Part shown: positions 6,488 to 14,691 of the stretch, in pieces
How positions within the stretch are numbered: position 1 is the first letter of the stretch
How the letters are laid out: every line of letters starts with the position of its first letter
NCBI GenBank assembly: GCA_902779075.1
Contig: CACZAK010000085.1
Span: 1-18,291, forward strand
DNA: 18,291 bases
Direction of reading: 5' to 3'
Origin: an uncultured bacterium
GTDB taxonomy: Bacteria > Verrucomicrobiota > Kiritimatiellia > RFP12 > UBA1067
Made by a program: the position numbers and the translations under genes
The notes under the pieces: generated by a model
The model's input: only the letters and a program-made list of their open reading frames with translations
What the model was told of the DNA's origin: nothing
Databases searched by the model: none

Positions 6488-7849
6488 ATGAAGACCGAAA
6501 AGACAATCACGGGCGACGTGGATCCCGACGTACTCGACTACACTGTCGGGGACGATCCTGTATTGGACATGGACCTTGTGACGTGGGACTGTCTCGGCAC
6601 GGCGGCCCATGTGACGATGCTCTCGGAAATGCCCGTCACGCCGCCGGTCGTCACGAAGGACGAGGCGGCCCGTGTGCGCGCCGCGCTCGCGCAGGTCGTC
6701 GCCTCCGCGCAGGCGGGTAATTTCACGATTGAGGAATCCGACCAGGACGTACACATGGCGGTGGAGCGCCGTCTCACGGAGACGCTGGGCGACCTCGGCA
6801 AGAAGATCCACACGGGCCGGAGCCGCAACGACCAGGTGGCGGTGGACGTGCGTCTGCACATCAAGGACCAGCTGCACGGTCTCGAAGGGGAGGTAGCCGC
6901 CCTCGCGCGCGCGCTCGTCTCCTTTGGAAAGGCGCACGACCGCGTACCGATGGTCGGCCGCACGCACCTTCAGCCAGCGATGCCGAGTTCGGTGGGCAGC
7001 TGGGCGACGGGACACGCGGAGATGATTCTCGACCAGACGGCGAACCTCGAGGCGGCCTACAAGCTGAACGACCTTTGTCCGCTCGGCTCCGCCGCCGGCT
7101 ATGGCGTGCCGCTGCCGCTCGACCGGAAGCGCACGAGCGACCTCCTCGGCTTCGCGCGTCCGCTCCACAACGTGTTTGGCGCGTCGATGGCGCGCGGCGA
7201 GGACGAGGTCTCCCTCCTCTGCGCACTCGCGCAGCTGATGGCCGTCCTCTCGCGTCTCGCCGAGGACATGATTCTCTTTTCGATGCCGGAGTTCGGCTAC
7301 TTCACGCTGCCGCGCGCGTACTGCACGGGCTCGTCGATCATGCCGCAGAAGTACAATCCCGACGTGCTGGAGCTCGTGCGTTCGAAGACGGCGCAGGTGC
7401 TGGGACTCGCCACGGGGGCGCTCTCGCTCCTCCACGCGATGCCGGGCGGCTACAACCGCGACTTGCAGGACTGCAAGGGCCTTTATATGAAGGGGCTTTC
7501 CATTACGCGCACAACGCTGCGCATACTTGCGAAGTTCGTGGCGGGGATGGGAGTGGACGAGGCGCGTCTGCGCGCCGGGTTTATTCCGGGCGTGTTCGCG
7601 ACGGACGTAGCGCTGCGGAAGGTCGCGGCCGGCACGCCGTGGCGCGAAGCCTACCACCAGGTGCGCGACAACCTTGAGGCTCTTTCCACGGAGGATCCCG
7701 ATGCTGCGGTGGCGGCGAAGACGCATGCGGGCGCGACGGCGGGGCTCGACTGGGGCCTCTACGAATCGCGTATTGCCGAACTTGAAAGCACGGTTGCCCA
7801 GCGCAACCAGTATTTTGAAGCAAAAAGAAAGGAACTTCTGCAATTATGA
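6488..7849 (+). CDS. argH: Argininosuccinate lyase
   Basis: This enzyme cleaves argininosuccinate to arginine and fumarate, the last step of arginine synthesis, as a cytoplasmic homotetramer. From ATG 6488 it has 453 residues, close to the usual 450-470. Visible fumarase/aspartase-superfamily signatures are HTGRSRNDQ (108-116), GRTHLQ with the active-site His160, and the flexible signature loop GSSIMPQKYNPD (281-292) with catalytic Ser283. The N-terminus lacks the WGGRF motif of the E. coli-type enzyme and instead reads LDYTVGDD...LGTAAHVTML, which resembles the type I associate with Bacteroidetes. ATG 6488 is chosen over TTG 6470 because the mRNA should begin at about 6469. The stop overlaps exbB by ATGA, so arginine synthesis is co-transcribed with a proton channel, an odd pairing. 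Confidence 0.93.
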   Translation: MKTEKTITGDVDPDVLDYTVGDDPVLDMDLVTWDCLGTAAHVTMLSEMPVTPPVVTKDEAARVRAALAQVVASAQAGNFTIEESDQDVHMAVERRLTETLGDLGKKIHTGRSRNDQVAVDVRLHIKDQLHGLEGEVAALARALVSFGKAHDRVPMVGRTHLQPAMPSSVGSWATGHAEMILDQTANLEAAYKLNDLCPLGSAAGYGVPLPLDRKRTSDLLGFARPLHNVFGASMARGEDEVSLLCALAQLMAVLSRLAEDMILFSMPEFGYFTLPRAYCTGSSIMPQKYNPDVLELVRSKTAQVLGLATGALSLLHAMPGGYNRDLQDCKGLYMKGLSITRTTLRILAKFVAGMGVDEARLRAGFIPGVFATDVALRKVAAGTPWREAYHQVRDNLEALSTEDPDAAVAAKTHAGATAGLDWGLYESRIAELESTVAQRNQYFEAKRKELLQL

Positions 7850-8481
7850 ACATTACTGGGATTACCTTGGCGGAGGCGTGGCGCAATGGCGGTCCGCTCA
7901 TGTGGGTGCTTGCCGGACTTTCAGTGATCGCGCTTGCAATCGTCCTTTACCTTCTGCTCGCTCAGCGTCGGGATGCGATTACGCCGCGGACGCTTGTCAG
8001 CGACGTGTTCAGCCGTCTCCAGACGAGCGACTACGGCGAGGCGCGTAGGCTCTGCCAGCGCCGCCCGTGTCCGTTCGGCGTACTGGTGCTCGCGGCGCTT
8101 GATGCAGTGCGTGGTGCGCCGCAGGGCACGAAGCCGCCCGTGTCGGCGGCGGTCGAGACGGCCGGCGCGCACCTCGCGGAGAGGATTCAGGCGGCCGTGG
8201 ACTGGCTAGCGGACATCGCGGCGATTGCGCCGCTGGTGGGTCTGCTCGGAACGGTGCTGGGCATGTACCAGGCGTTCGGCGGCATCGCGAACGACCTTGC
8301 GGCGAACGCGCGTCCTGTCGTGCTCGCGCAGGGCGTTTCGCAGGCCATCATCACCACGATGTTCGGCCTTGTCGTGTCTATTCCCTGCCTGGTGTTCCAC
8401 GCCATGCTGCGCCGTCGGGCGGCGAAGCGCATTTCGGGGCTCGAGACGCTTGCCGTCACACTTGAGAAGGCATTTGCATGA
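7846..8481 (+). CDS. exbB: MotA/TolQ/ExbB-family proton channel subunit
   Basis: This is the inner-membrane scaffold of a proton-motive-force-driven ExbB-ExbD complex, which normally energises TonB or a TonB-like partner. It has 211 residues with three predicted membrane helices at about 17-39, 123-146 and 164-187, the ExbB/TolQ topology with the cytoplasmic domain between helices 1 and 2. The family core IAPLVGLLGTVLGM (127-140) and the helix-3 run GVSQAIITTMFGLVVSIP (163-180) are clear. The Glu of the GIxEAL motif in E. coli ExbB is Gln166 here. Translation is coupled to argH by an ATGA overlap, with an AAAGGA about 12 nt upstream. No tonB gene is in view. Confidence 0.85.
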   Translation: MNITGITLAEAWRNGGPLMWVLAGLSVIALAIVLYLLLAQRRDAITPRTLVSDVFSRLQTSDYGEARRLCQRRPCPFGVLVLAALDAVRGAPQGTKPPVSAAVETAGAHLAERIQAAVDWLADIAAIAPLVGLLGTVLGMYQAFGGIANDLAANARPVVLAQGVSQAIITTMFGLVVSIPCLVFHAMLRRRAAKRISGLETLAVTLEKAFA

Positions 8482-8900
8482 ACTTCAGGAAAAACAAGCG
8501 GAGCAACGCGCCCACCGTGCAGATGGCGTCCTTGATGGACGTCGTCTTCCTGCTCCTCTGCTTCTTCGTGACATCGAGCGTGTTTTCGCAGTGGGAGACC
8601 GAGGTTGCGATCACGCTCCCCACCGCGAAGAGCGCCACGATTCCCGGGCGCATGCCGGGCGAGATCATCCTAAACCTCAACGACAAGGGCGAGGTATCGG
8701 TGAACGGGCAGCGCCTCACGCTCGAGGACGTCACGTCGCGTCTCACGCGCATTGCGGAGAACTTCCCCGGCCAGCCGGTCGTGATCCGGGCGGACAAGAC
8801 CGTTCCATACGAGAAGCTGATGTCCCTTATCGACGCCTGCCGCACGGCGAACGTGTGGAACTTCTCGCTGGCTACAGAGGACCAAGATAAAGGCAAGTGA
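8478..8900 (+). CDS. exbD: ExbD/TolR-family biopolymer transport protein
   Basis: This 140-residue protein has one N-terminal membrane helix (about 17-36) carrying the invariant Asp21 in LMDVVFLLLCFF, the residue that carries protons in ExbD/TolR. A periplasmic domain follows with the usual VVIRADKTVPYEKLMSLID strand-helix segment (101-119). It would assemble with the ExbB partner. ATG 8478 overlaps the exbB stop as ATGA, with AAGG 7 nt upstream. The C-terminus is short and charged. Confidence 0.85.
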   Translation: MNFRKNKRSNAPTVQMASLMDVVFLLLCFFVTSSVFSQWETEVAITLPTAKSATIPGRMPGEIILNLNDKGEVSVNGQRLTLEDVTSRLTRIAENFPGQPVVIRADKTVPYEKLMSLIDACRTANVWNFSLATEDQDKGK

Positions 8901-8903
8901 CAG

Positions 8904-11084
8904 ATGAGAACGATGAAATTTGTTTTTCGCGCATGCGCCGCCGCCATAGCAGCGGTACCGTTCGCCTTGCTGGCCGACCACTTCAACGGTGGCCGTACGG
9001 TGCCCGTCCACCGCATCGCCCCGCTGGATGCGGACGGTGAAAAGATTTCCCCAGCGTCCGTGCTGCCGGAGCCCGTCTCGCAGGCGAAGACGTGTACGCA
9101 GTGCCACGATACGCACCTGATGTCCGGCGGCTCGCACTTCCGCACGGGGCTGGATACCAACGACGCGCCGGAGTCGGTGACGGTGGAGCCCTGGTTCTGG
9201 GCGGACGAGAAGACGGGTACGGCGATTCCGCTTACGCTGCACGGGCAGGCTGGCGCGTTCAGTCCCGCCGAATTCGGTCTTTCCTGCTGGCAGTGGACGA
9301 AGATGTTCGGGCGGAATTTCCCCGGTGGCGGCGTGGGCAGCGATCCGCGTGCGGTCGGGGAAGTCGCCGGCGAGCGCCAGCGTTGGTTCGTGACGGGTCC
9401 GCTCGGTCCCAACTGCCTCGCGTGCCACCAGCAGCGCGGCTACGACTCGAGCGAGTGGGCGCGTCAGGTGCTGCGCGAGAACTTCGCGGGCGCCGCGACT
9501 GCGGCGAGCGGGCTTGGCGCCGTCGAGGGCATGAACGAGCGGCTGGAGTCGTCATGGGACGGCCTCCGCGCCGAAAACCCCGACGACCATCTTTTCAAGG
9601 TGCCGGAGAAGACCATCTACGATCTCCGCCGGTTCGACGCGAAGAACCGCTGCGTCTTCGACGTGGGGCGTCCGAAGAACGAGAACTGCCTCGCCTGCCA
9701 CGCGGTGAGCGAAGCCGGTGTGCCGTCCCACTCGATCGCGGGCGACGTGCATCTCCAGCGTGGGCTTACCTGCGTGGACTGCCACAAGAACGGCATGGAC
9801 CACCGCATTGCGACGACGAGCTGCCAGACTTGCCATACTGATCCGAAGGGCGCGGGGCCGCGTCCGACGCACGAGGGCATCCCGCTCGTCCATTTCGAGA
9901 AGCTTTCCTGCACGGTGTGCCACAGCGGCGTGACGCAGGGTGGCGCGCGGGCGCAGGTGCGTACGGCGCGCGCGAATCGCATTGGCATTTACGGACGCGC
10001 CCAGTGGGCCACCGATTGCCCGTATATCGTTGAGCCGGTGTTCATGAAGGGACAAGACGGCAAGATCGCCCCTCACCGCGTCATGTGGCCCAGCTATTTT
10101 GCGTCGATCTCCACCAACGGAACATGGTCGCCCCTCCGCCTGGACGCCGTCAAGGGCCTGAAGGCGCTGGCGGGTGTGACCAACGGACTGGACAAGGCCC
10201 GGACGGCCGCCGCGCTCGCCGAGCTGAAGGCCGCCACTCCGGGCTGCGATTTCGCCTTCGTCGGCCACGGCAAGGTGTGGACGGCCGACGGCACGAACCT
10301 TGTGGCGAAGCTCCCGGGCGCCGTTGAAACTGCGGTTGATCCTGTCGCGTGGCCGGTCGGCCACGACGTGCGCCCGGCGCGCCAGGCGCGCGGCGCGTCG
10401 CCGGCGAAGTGCGCGGACTGCCACACGTCGGATTCGGACTTCTTCTTCGGGAAGATCGTGCCGACGGGCCCGATCGCGGACGCCGAGGTCGAGCCGATCC
10501 CGCAGACCGAGTTCCTCGGACTCTCTCCCACCTACCATGCCGTGCTTGGGACGACGTTCGCGATGCGTCCGATCTTCAAGTTCTTCCTCTGGTCGGTGTT
10601 CGGGTTCCTCTTCCTCTTTGCATGTGCGGCGGCGGCCGTGGTGTTGAACCGTCTCGGCGCGAAGATTTCCGAGGGCACGCTGTCCTTCGCCTGGGGCTTC
10701 ACGAAGTGGATCGTGGACGTGGGCTTCGTCGTCAGTCTCATCTACCTCGCCCTTTCGGGAGCAATCGGCTGGATGTGCGGCGGCATGACGAGTTGGTGGC
10801 TGGTCCTCCACATGGTGGCGGGCGGCGCCCTTGCGGCATGTGCGGCTCTGCTCGCGCTCTTCCGCGCGGCCGACCGCACTAAGAAGTTCGGACAGGGAAT
10901 CCTCTGGCTCCTCTGGCTCGTGTGCGCGGTCGGAACGGTGTTCACGGCTGTGATGCCGATGATGACGGTCTACGGTGAACTCGGACAGGAGGTCCTGCTG
11001 TGGAGCCACCGCCTGGCCGCGTTCGCGTTCGCTGGCATATCGACGCTCATCTGCTGGAGCTGCTGCCGCAGGAAGAGGGGCTGA
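8904..11084 (+). CDS. Seven-heme cytochrome c with C-terminal membrane domain
   Basis: This is a 726-residue exported electron-transfer protein. A Sec signal (about 1-24, ending FALLA) precedes seven CXXCH heme sites at Cys64, Cys171, Cys262, Cys290, Cys307, Cys336 and Cys503; sites three to six lie within about 80 residues. From about 557 there are five hydrophobic segments (557-581, 601-625, 631-653, 665-689, 697-718). Two in-membrane histidines, His636 (VLHMVAGG) and His702 (WSHRLAAF), could bind a b-type heme. The layout suggests a periplasmic electron wire anchored to a quinone-facing membrane part. Redox partner and direction are unknown, and I do not recognise a named family. ATG 8904 has AGG 10 nt upstream and a 3-nt gap to exbD. 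The chain could be a respiratory oxidoreductase or an electron exporter. Confidence 0.8.
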   Translation: MRTMKFVFRACAAAIAAVPFALLADHFNGGRTVPVHRIAPLDADGEKISPASVLPEPVSQAKTCTQCHDTHLMSGGSHFRTGLDTNDAPESVTVEPWFWADEKTGTAIPLTLHGQAGAFSPAEFGLSCWQWTKMFGRNFPGGGVGSDPRAVGEVAGERQRWFVTGPLGPNCLACHQQRGYDSSEWARQVLRENFAGAATAASGLGAVEGMNERLESSWDGLRAENPDDHLFKVPEKTIYDLRRFDAKNRCVFDVGRPKNENCLACHAVSEAGVPSHSIAGDVHLQRGLTCVDCHKNGMDHRIATTSCQTCHTDPKGAGPRPTHEGIPLVHFEKLSCTVCHSGVTQGGARAQVRTARANRIGIYGRAQWATDCPYIVEPVFMKGQDGKIAPHRVMWPSYFASISTNGTWSPLRLDAVKGLKALAGVTNGLDKARTAAALAELKAATPGCDFAFVGHGKVWTADGTNLVAKLPGAVETAVDPVAWPVGHDVRPARQARGASPAKCADCHTSDSDFFFGKIVPTGPIADAEVEPIPQTEFLGLSPTYHAVLGTTFAMRPIFKFFLWSVFGFLFLFACAAAAVVLNRLGAKISEGTLSFAWGFTKWIVDVGFVVSLIYLALSGAIGWMCGGMTSWWLVLHMVAGGALAACAALLALFRAADRTKKFGQGILWLLWLVCAVGTVFTAVMPMMTVYGELGQEVLLWSHRLAAFAFAGISTLICWSCCRRKRG

Positions 11085-11101
11085 GGGGGAGCGGACATTC
11101 C

Positions 11102-12055
11102 ATGAACGCAGCTGCGTCCGAAACGCCTCCGATCGTTCGCACCCACCAGGCGATGAACACGGCGTTCACCGTCACGATTCGGTCGGACGATGCCGTGCTG
11201 GCGTCCTCCGCCGCCGAGGCCGCGTTCGCACGCATCGACGTGGTCGAGCGCCTCCTCTCGCGTTTCAACGACACGAGCGACGTAGCCTGCATTTCCGCGC
11301 TCACGCCTGGAGAGGTGGGAGTGGTGGCGCCTGAGACGATGGACGCGCTCGTAGCGTGCGCGCGAGTGTGTGCGGCGACGGGCGGGGCGTTCGATCCGAC
11401 GGTGGGTCCGATCATGCGCCGGCTCAAGAAGTCGGGGATGAAGTGGGAGGAACTGTCCACGGAGGATCTGGACGATGCATTTGCCCGGGGCGGGATGCAG
11501 CGGCTCGTGCTGGACGCCGAACATCGGCGTGTATCCGTGAAGCGGGACCGTCTGGGGCGCGATACGCCGCTGGAGCTGGACTTCGGCGGTATCGGCAAGG
11601 GTTTTGCGCTCGACGAATGCGCGAAAGTGCTTGATGGCGAGCAGTTCGAGATGACCGACTACCTGCTGGACGCGGGGGCTTCCACGCAGCTCATGCGGGG
11701 TGGTCCGTGGCGGATTGGAGTGGGCGGCGTGTGGAAGGGGCGCACGCGCCTCGACACCGTTTTGGAGCTGCGCGGCGGTGCGGTGTCGGGCAGCGGCTTC
11801 GAGCTCCAGGGCGCGCACATCGTGGACGTGCGCCGCAGGACGGCGGCACGGCGGTGGGCGCAGACGTGGAGCCGGGCGAAGTCCGCCGCCGTGGCGGACG
11901 CGCTTTCGACGGCGGCCCTCTCGATGGAGGCCGCAGAGATTGAACGGGCGTGCGCGGAGCTTGGTGCCCGCGTTATTGTGGCTCATGACCAGAATAAGGC
12001 GATGGATCTGTTTCGCGACCCGCTGAAATGGATAGGTCCGCCGATAGGGGATTGA
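11102..12055 (+). CDS. apbE: ApbE-like FAD:protein FMN transferase
   Basis: ApbE enzymes attach FMN from FAD to a Thr/Ser of extracytoplasmic redox proteins such as NqrB/C or RnfG. This 317-residue protein shows the family landmarks GGAFDPTVGPI (94-104), LDFGGIGKGFALD (159-171), HIVDVRRRTA (239-248) and the Mg-binding ADALSTA (265-271, Asp266 and Thr270). No signal peptide or lipobox is visible from ATG 11102, unlike many ApbE lipoproteins, so it may act in the cytoplasm or be misstarted. ATG 11102 is preferred because GGGGGAG precedes it by about 10 nt; an upstream in-frame start at 11000 would overlap the cytochrome. Its place directly after the cytochrome points to a shared redox system, but no FMN acceptor is recognisable in the window. 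Confidence 0.82.
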   Translation: MNAAASETPPIVRTHQAMNTAFTVTIRSDDAVLASSAAEAAFARIDVVERLLSRFNDTSDVACISALTPGEVGVVAPETMDALVACARVCAATGGAFDPTVGPIMRRLKKSGMKWEELSTEDLDDAFARGGMQRLVLDAEHRRVSVKRDRLGRDTPLELDFGGIGKGFALDECAKVLDGEQFEMTDYLLDAGASTQLMRGGPWRIGVGGVWKGRTRLDTVLELRGGAVSGSGFELQGAHIVDVRRRTAARRWAQTWSRAKSAAVADALSTAALSMEAAEIERACAELGARVIVAHDQNKAMDLFRDPLKWIGPPIGD

Positions 12056-12080
12056 TAAAACGACTGAATCGTGGTATCAT
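12052..12080 (+). promoter_or_regulatory. Promoter over the apbE stop codon, serving the acyl-CoA synthetase
   Basis: TTGATA (12052-12057), a 17-base spacer and TATCAT (12075-12080) lie across the last codon of apbE. The expected start near 12087 gives a leader of about 40 nt. This excludes an in-frame GTG at 12071 as the start of the next gene. Confidence 0.6.
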
Positions 12081-12127
12081 ATCGGCACGCGACAGCCGAG
12101 AGGATTTACAGAAAAGGATTTTTTTCG

Positions 12128-13789
12128 ATGACAATCCGATCATTATTAGAAAAGCACGCGCAGGAGATTCCGGACGCCGAGGCGCTCCGCTCGTACGAGG
12201 GCAAGGAATGGATCTCTCGCACGTTCGCGGAGTTTTTGCGCGATGTGCGCCGGACTGCGTCAGCATACGGCATTGCATTCGCGCTACGTCCGCGCGAGGA
12301 GAACGTTGCGCTGATCCTGGCGAACTCGCCGACATGGATGTCTGTCTATCTCGCGTGTAGCGGGGCGGGCGTGTCGGTGGTGCCGATCGACCCGAAGCTT
12401 CACAACAACGAGATAGCGTACATTCTCGGAGACTCCGGCGCCGTGGTGGTGACGACGGACCGGGCGCATCTCGACATGATGCGCGCAATCGTGCCGGACC
12501 TGCCGTCCGTACGCGGAGTGGTGCTGGTGGACGGCGAGGGGGCGTACGAGCCGATCGGGTCAGTTCCCGTACACGCGCTGGAGGCGCTGCGCGCGGACGT
12601 GCGGGACGAGAAGTGGTACGACGAGCATGTGGCGGAGGCGGATGACGTCGCGTCGATCATCTACACGTCCGGCACTACGGGCAAGCCGAAGGGCGCGATG
12701 CTCACGCACGGGAACTTCACGGCGGACGCGGTGGGCGCGCTGGAGGCGTTCAACGAGAATATCACGCCGTCGGATTCGTTCCTCGTCGTGCTGCCGCTCT
12801 TCCACGCCTTTTCGTTCTGCACGAACTTCGTGGTGCCGCTCCTGACGGGGTCGGCTATGTACTTCGTGCGGTCGCTCTACATGATCGGCGAGGACGTGAA
12901 GACGCTGCGCCCGACGGTCGTGATGGGCGTGCCGCTTCTGGCGGAGAAGATCTTCGACAAGATCGACGCTAAGCTCAAGGCGTCGAAGAAGGCGCAGTTC
13001 CTCATCAAGATCGGCTTGAAGAGGCTCGTGTACGGCGCGGTGAAGAAGGGTCTGGGCGGAAGAATCCGGTTCATGATCGTGGGCGGCGCGCCGTGTCCGA
13101 AACACGTGCTCGAGGGCTTCAAGAAACTGGGCATCACGATGCTTGAGGGCTACGGCCTCACGGAGTGCTCGCCGGTGGTGTCCATCGCCGGGCCGAAGTG
13201 CGCGCGCATCGGCACGATCGGCGCGAAGATCGCGAACATCGAGATCCGCCTTGCGGACCAGAACGAGCAGGGTGTGGGCGAGCTGCAGGTGAAGGGCCCG
13301 ATCACGATGAAGGGCTACTGGCACAACGACGCCGCAACGGCCGAGGCGTTCGACGGGGAGTGGCTCAAGACGGGCGACCTCGCGTCGGTGGATGAAGCCG
13401 GGCTCATTACGATCCGTGGGCGGAAGAAGGCGCTCATCGTCAACCGCGAAGGCAAGAACATCTACCCGGAGGAGGTCGAGAATCGCATTGCGGCCGACCC
13501 GGTGGTGGCGGACTGCGTGGTGGTGGGCTACACGACGGGCGGCGTGCCGGGCGAGAAGGTGGGATGCGTGGTGCATCCGAACATGGATTTGCTCAAGGAG
13601 CGCAACGGCGGAAAGGAAGTTTCGTGGGAGGAGGCGGAGAAAATTGCGCAGGAACATGTTCATGCGCAGTGCCATGAACTTGCCGACTACAAGCGCGTGC
13701 GTAAGATCGTCATCTCGAAGGAGCCGCTCGCACGCACGTCCATCCAGAAAGTCCGCCGCGTGGCGTACAAGGGAACGCTGGACGAGTAG
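12128..13789 (+). CDS. AMP-forming long-chain acyl-CoA (or acyl-ACP) synthetase
   Basis: This 553-residue ANL-superfamily ligase activates a carboxylic acid, probably a fatty acid, with ATP and passes it to CoA or ACP. The P-loop motif YTSGTTGKPKGAMLTH (179-194), the adenine motif GYGLTE (341-346), TGD (415-417), the hinge region GRKK (431-434) and the C-terminal PLARTSIQKVRR with likely catalytic Lys541 are all present. Length and the linker sequence fit FadD/LACS-type enzymes. No membrane anchor is seen. ATG 12128 has AAGGA 9 nt upstream. It could recycle fatty acids into lipid, including outer-membrane lipid; exact substrate cannot be read from sequence. No phosphopantetheine or acyltransferase domain is fused. 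Confidence 0.88.
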   Translation: MTIRSLLEKHAQEIPDAEALRSYEGKEWISRTFAEFLRDVRRTASAYGIAFALRPREENVALILANSPTWMSVYLACSGAGVSVVPIDPKLHNNEIAYILGDSGAVVVTTDRAHLDMMRAIVPDLPSVRGVVLVDGEGAYEPIGSVPVHALEALRADVRDEKWYDEHVAEADDVASIIYTSGTTGKPKGAMLTHGNFTADAVGALEAFNENITPSDSFLVVLPLFHAFSFCTNFVVPLLTGSAMYFVRSLYMIGEDVKTLRPTVVMGVPLLAEKIFDKIDAKLKASKKAQFLIKIGLKRLVYGAVKKGLGGRIRFMIVGGAPCPKHVLEGFKKLGITMLEGYGLTECSPVVSIAGPKCARIGTIGAKIANIEIRLADQNEQGVGELQVKGPITMKGYWHNDAATAEAFDGEWLKTGDLASVDEAGLITIRGRKKALIVNREGKNIYPEEVENRIAADPVVADCVVVGYTTGGVPGEKVGCVVHPNMDLLKERNGGKEVSWEEAEKIAQEHVHAQCHELADYKRVRKIVISKEPLARTSIQKVRRVAYKGTLDE

Positions 13790-13817
13790 CCTGTTTGTAT
13801 CAGCCCATTTGTATTGG

Positions 13818-13831
13818 TGTCAATTATGACA
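13818..13831. promoter_or_regulatory. Small inverted repeat in the gap before the membrane-protein gene
   Basis: TGTCA (13818-13822) and TGACA (13827-13831) form 5-bp arms around ATTA in the 88-base gap 13790-13877. It could be an operator for the next cluster. No clear terminator or sigma70 promoter accompanies it, so the call is weak. Confidence 0.2.
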
Positions 13832-13877
13832 TGTGCGAACATTTGAGATTTGTGAACAATGATGAGAGGTCCATTTT

Positions 13878-14684
13878 ATGATATTTGACTGTTCTTCAAA
13901 GAGGGGGTTCCTGGCGGCACCGGTTGTGTTTGCGGTGTGCGCGTTCGCGCTGCTTGTGACGTGGCTTGTAATGGAGCCGACTGCGCTGCGGCACATGTTC
14001 GACGGTGCCTCGTTCGACCAGGACGGCCATTCCGCTTTTGAATTGGCGACTATCCCGTTCTATGTGGCGATCATTCCGCTCGTTTGGTGGAAGTGCCCGT
14101 TCACGGGTTCGCGTCGTCGCCGCATCCTTCTCTGCTCGGCCGTCTCGTGCGTGGCGTTCATGGCTATTGCGAAGGAACTTGACTGGCATCTTATCGCGAT
14201 GCAGCATCTATTTCCCTCTATCGTGGGTGCGGACGGCAACGTGCACGGACTCGTGAAGCCTAACGGGGTTCCGCTCACGGGAACGCCGTTCAAAATGCGC
14301 TTCCTCACGAACGGGTGTGCTCCATTTGTGGCGAAGCTCTGCGTGGTGTTTTATTTCGCGGCGCTGTTTGGCGTGTTTGCGGCATTGCTTGCCTATTACG
14401 CCGTGTCGCTCTTCAAGGGCTTTTTCAAATTCCACCCGGCGGCTTGGAGCGTTTGCTTCTTAGGCGGCTCGGGCGTGATGGTGGAAGTGATGGACCGTCT
14501 TCCAGCGTGGTACCGCCACACGCACGGACTGGGCAAGGGCGAGATAGTGAACAACGCCTTTGGGTCGTTCTGCACGTGTTTTGAGGAGGGCGGTGAGATG
14601 ATGATTGCCATTTTCGCGCTGCTCGCCATCCTCCAGGCGCACGCGATTTACACGCGCCGGATTGCGCCACACTGCGATCTTTGA
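13878..14684 (+). CDS. Polytopic inner-membrane protein of unknown function
   Basis: I do not recognise a family with certainty. The 268 residues show six hydrophobic segments at about 12-32, 55-71, 82-98, 151-178, 188-205 and 240-257. Between helices 3 and 4 are the polar motifs KELDWH (99-104) and FKMRF (138-142), and EEGGEM (236-241) starts the last helix. Charged and aromatic residues at these places recur in small uncharacterised membrane proteins and may form an active or binding site, but that is inference. ATG 13878 is preceded by AGAGG at 8 nt. The next gene starts 7 nt after the stop, so the two are likely co-expressed. Confidence 0.7.
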   Translation: MIFDCSSKRGFLAAPVVFAVCAFALLVTWLVMEPTALRHMFDGASFDQDGHSAFELATIPFYVAIIPLVWWKCPFTGSRRRRILLCSAVSCVAFMAIAKELDWHLIAMQHLFPSIVGADGNVHGLVKPNGVPLTGTPFKMRFLTNGCAPFVAKLCVVFYFAALFGVFAALLAYYAVSLFKGFFKFHPAAWSVCFLGGSGVMVEVMDRLPAWYRHTHGLGKGEIVNNAFGSFCTCFEEGGEMMIAIFALLAILQAHAIYTRRIAPHCDL

Positions 14685-14691
14685 ATATTCG

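Noticed and set aside
13815..13822. GGTGTCAA shared with the reverse complement of the gap near 16703-16710
   Set aside because: An 8-base match between two intergenic regions is too short to call a shared regulatory site.
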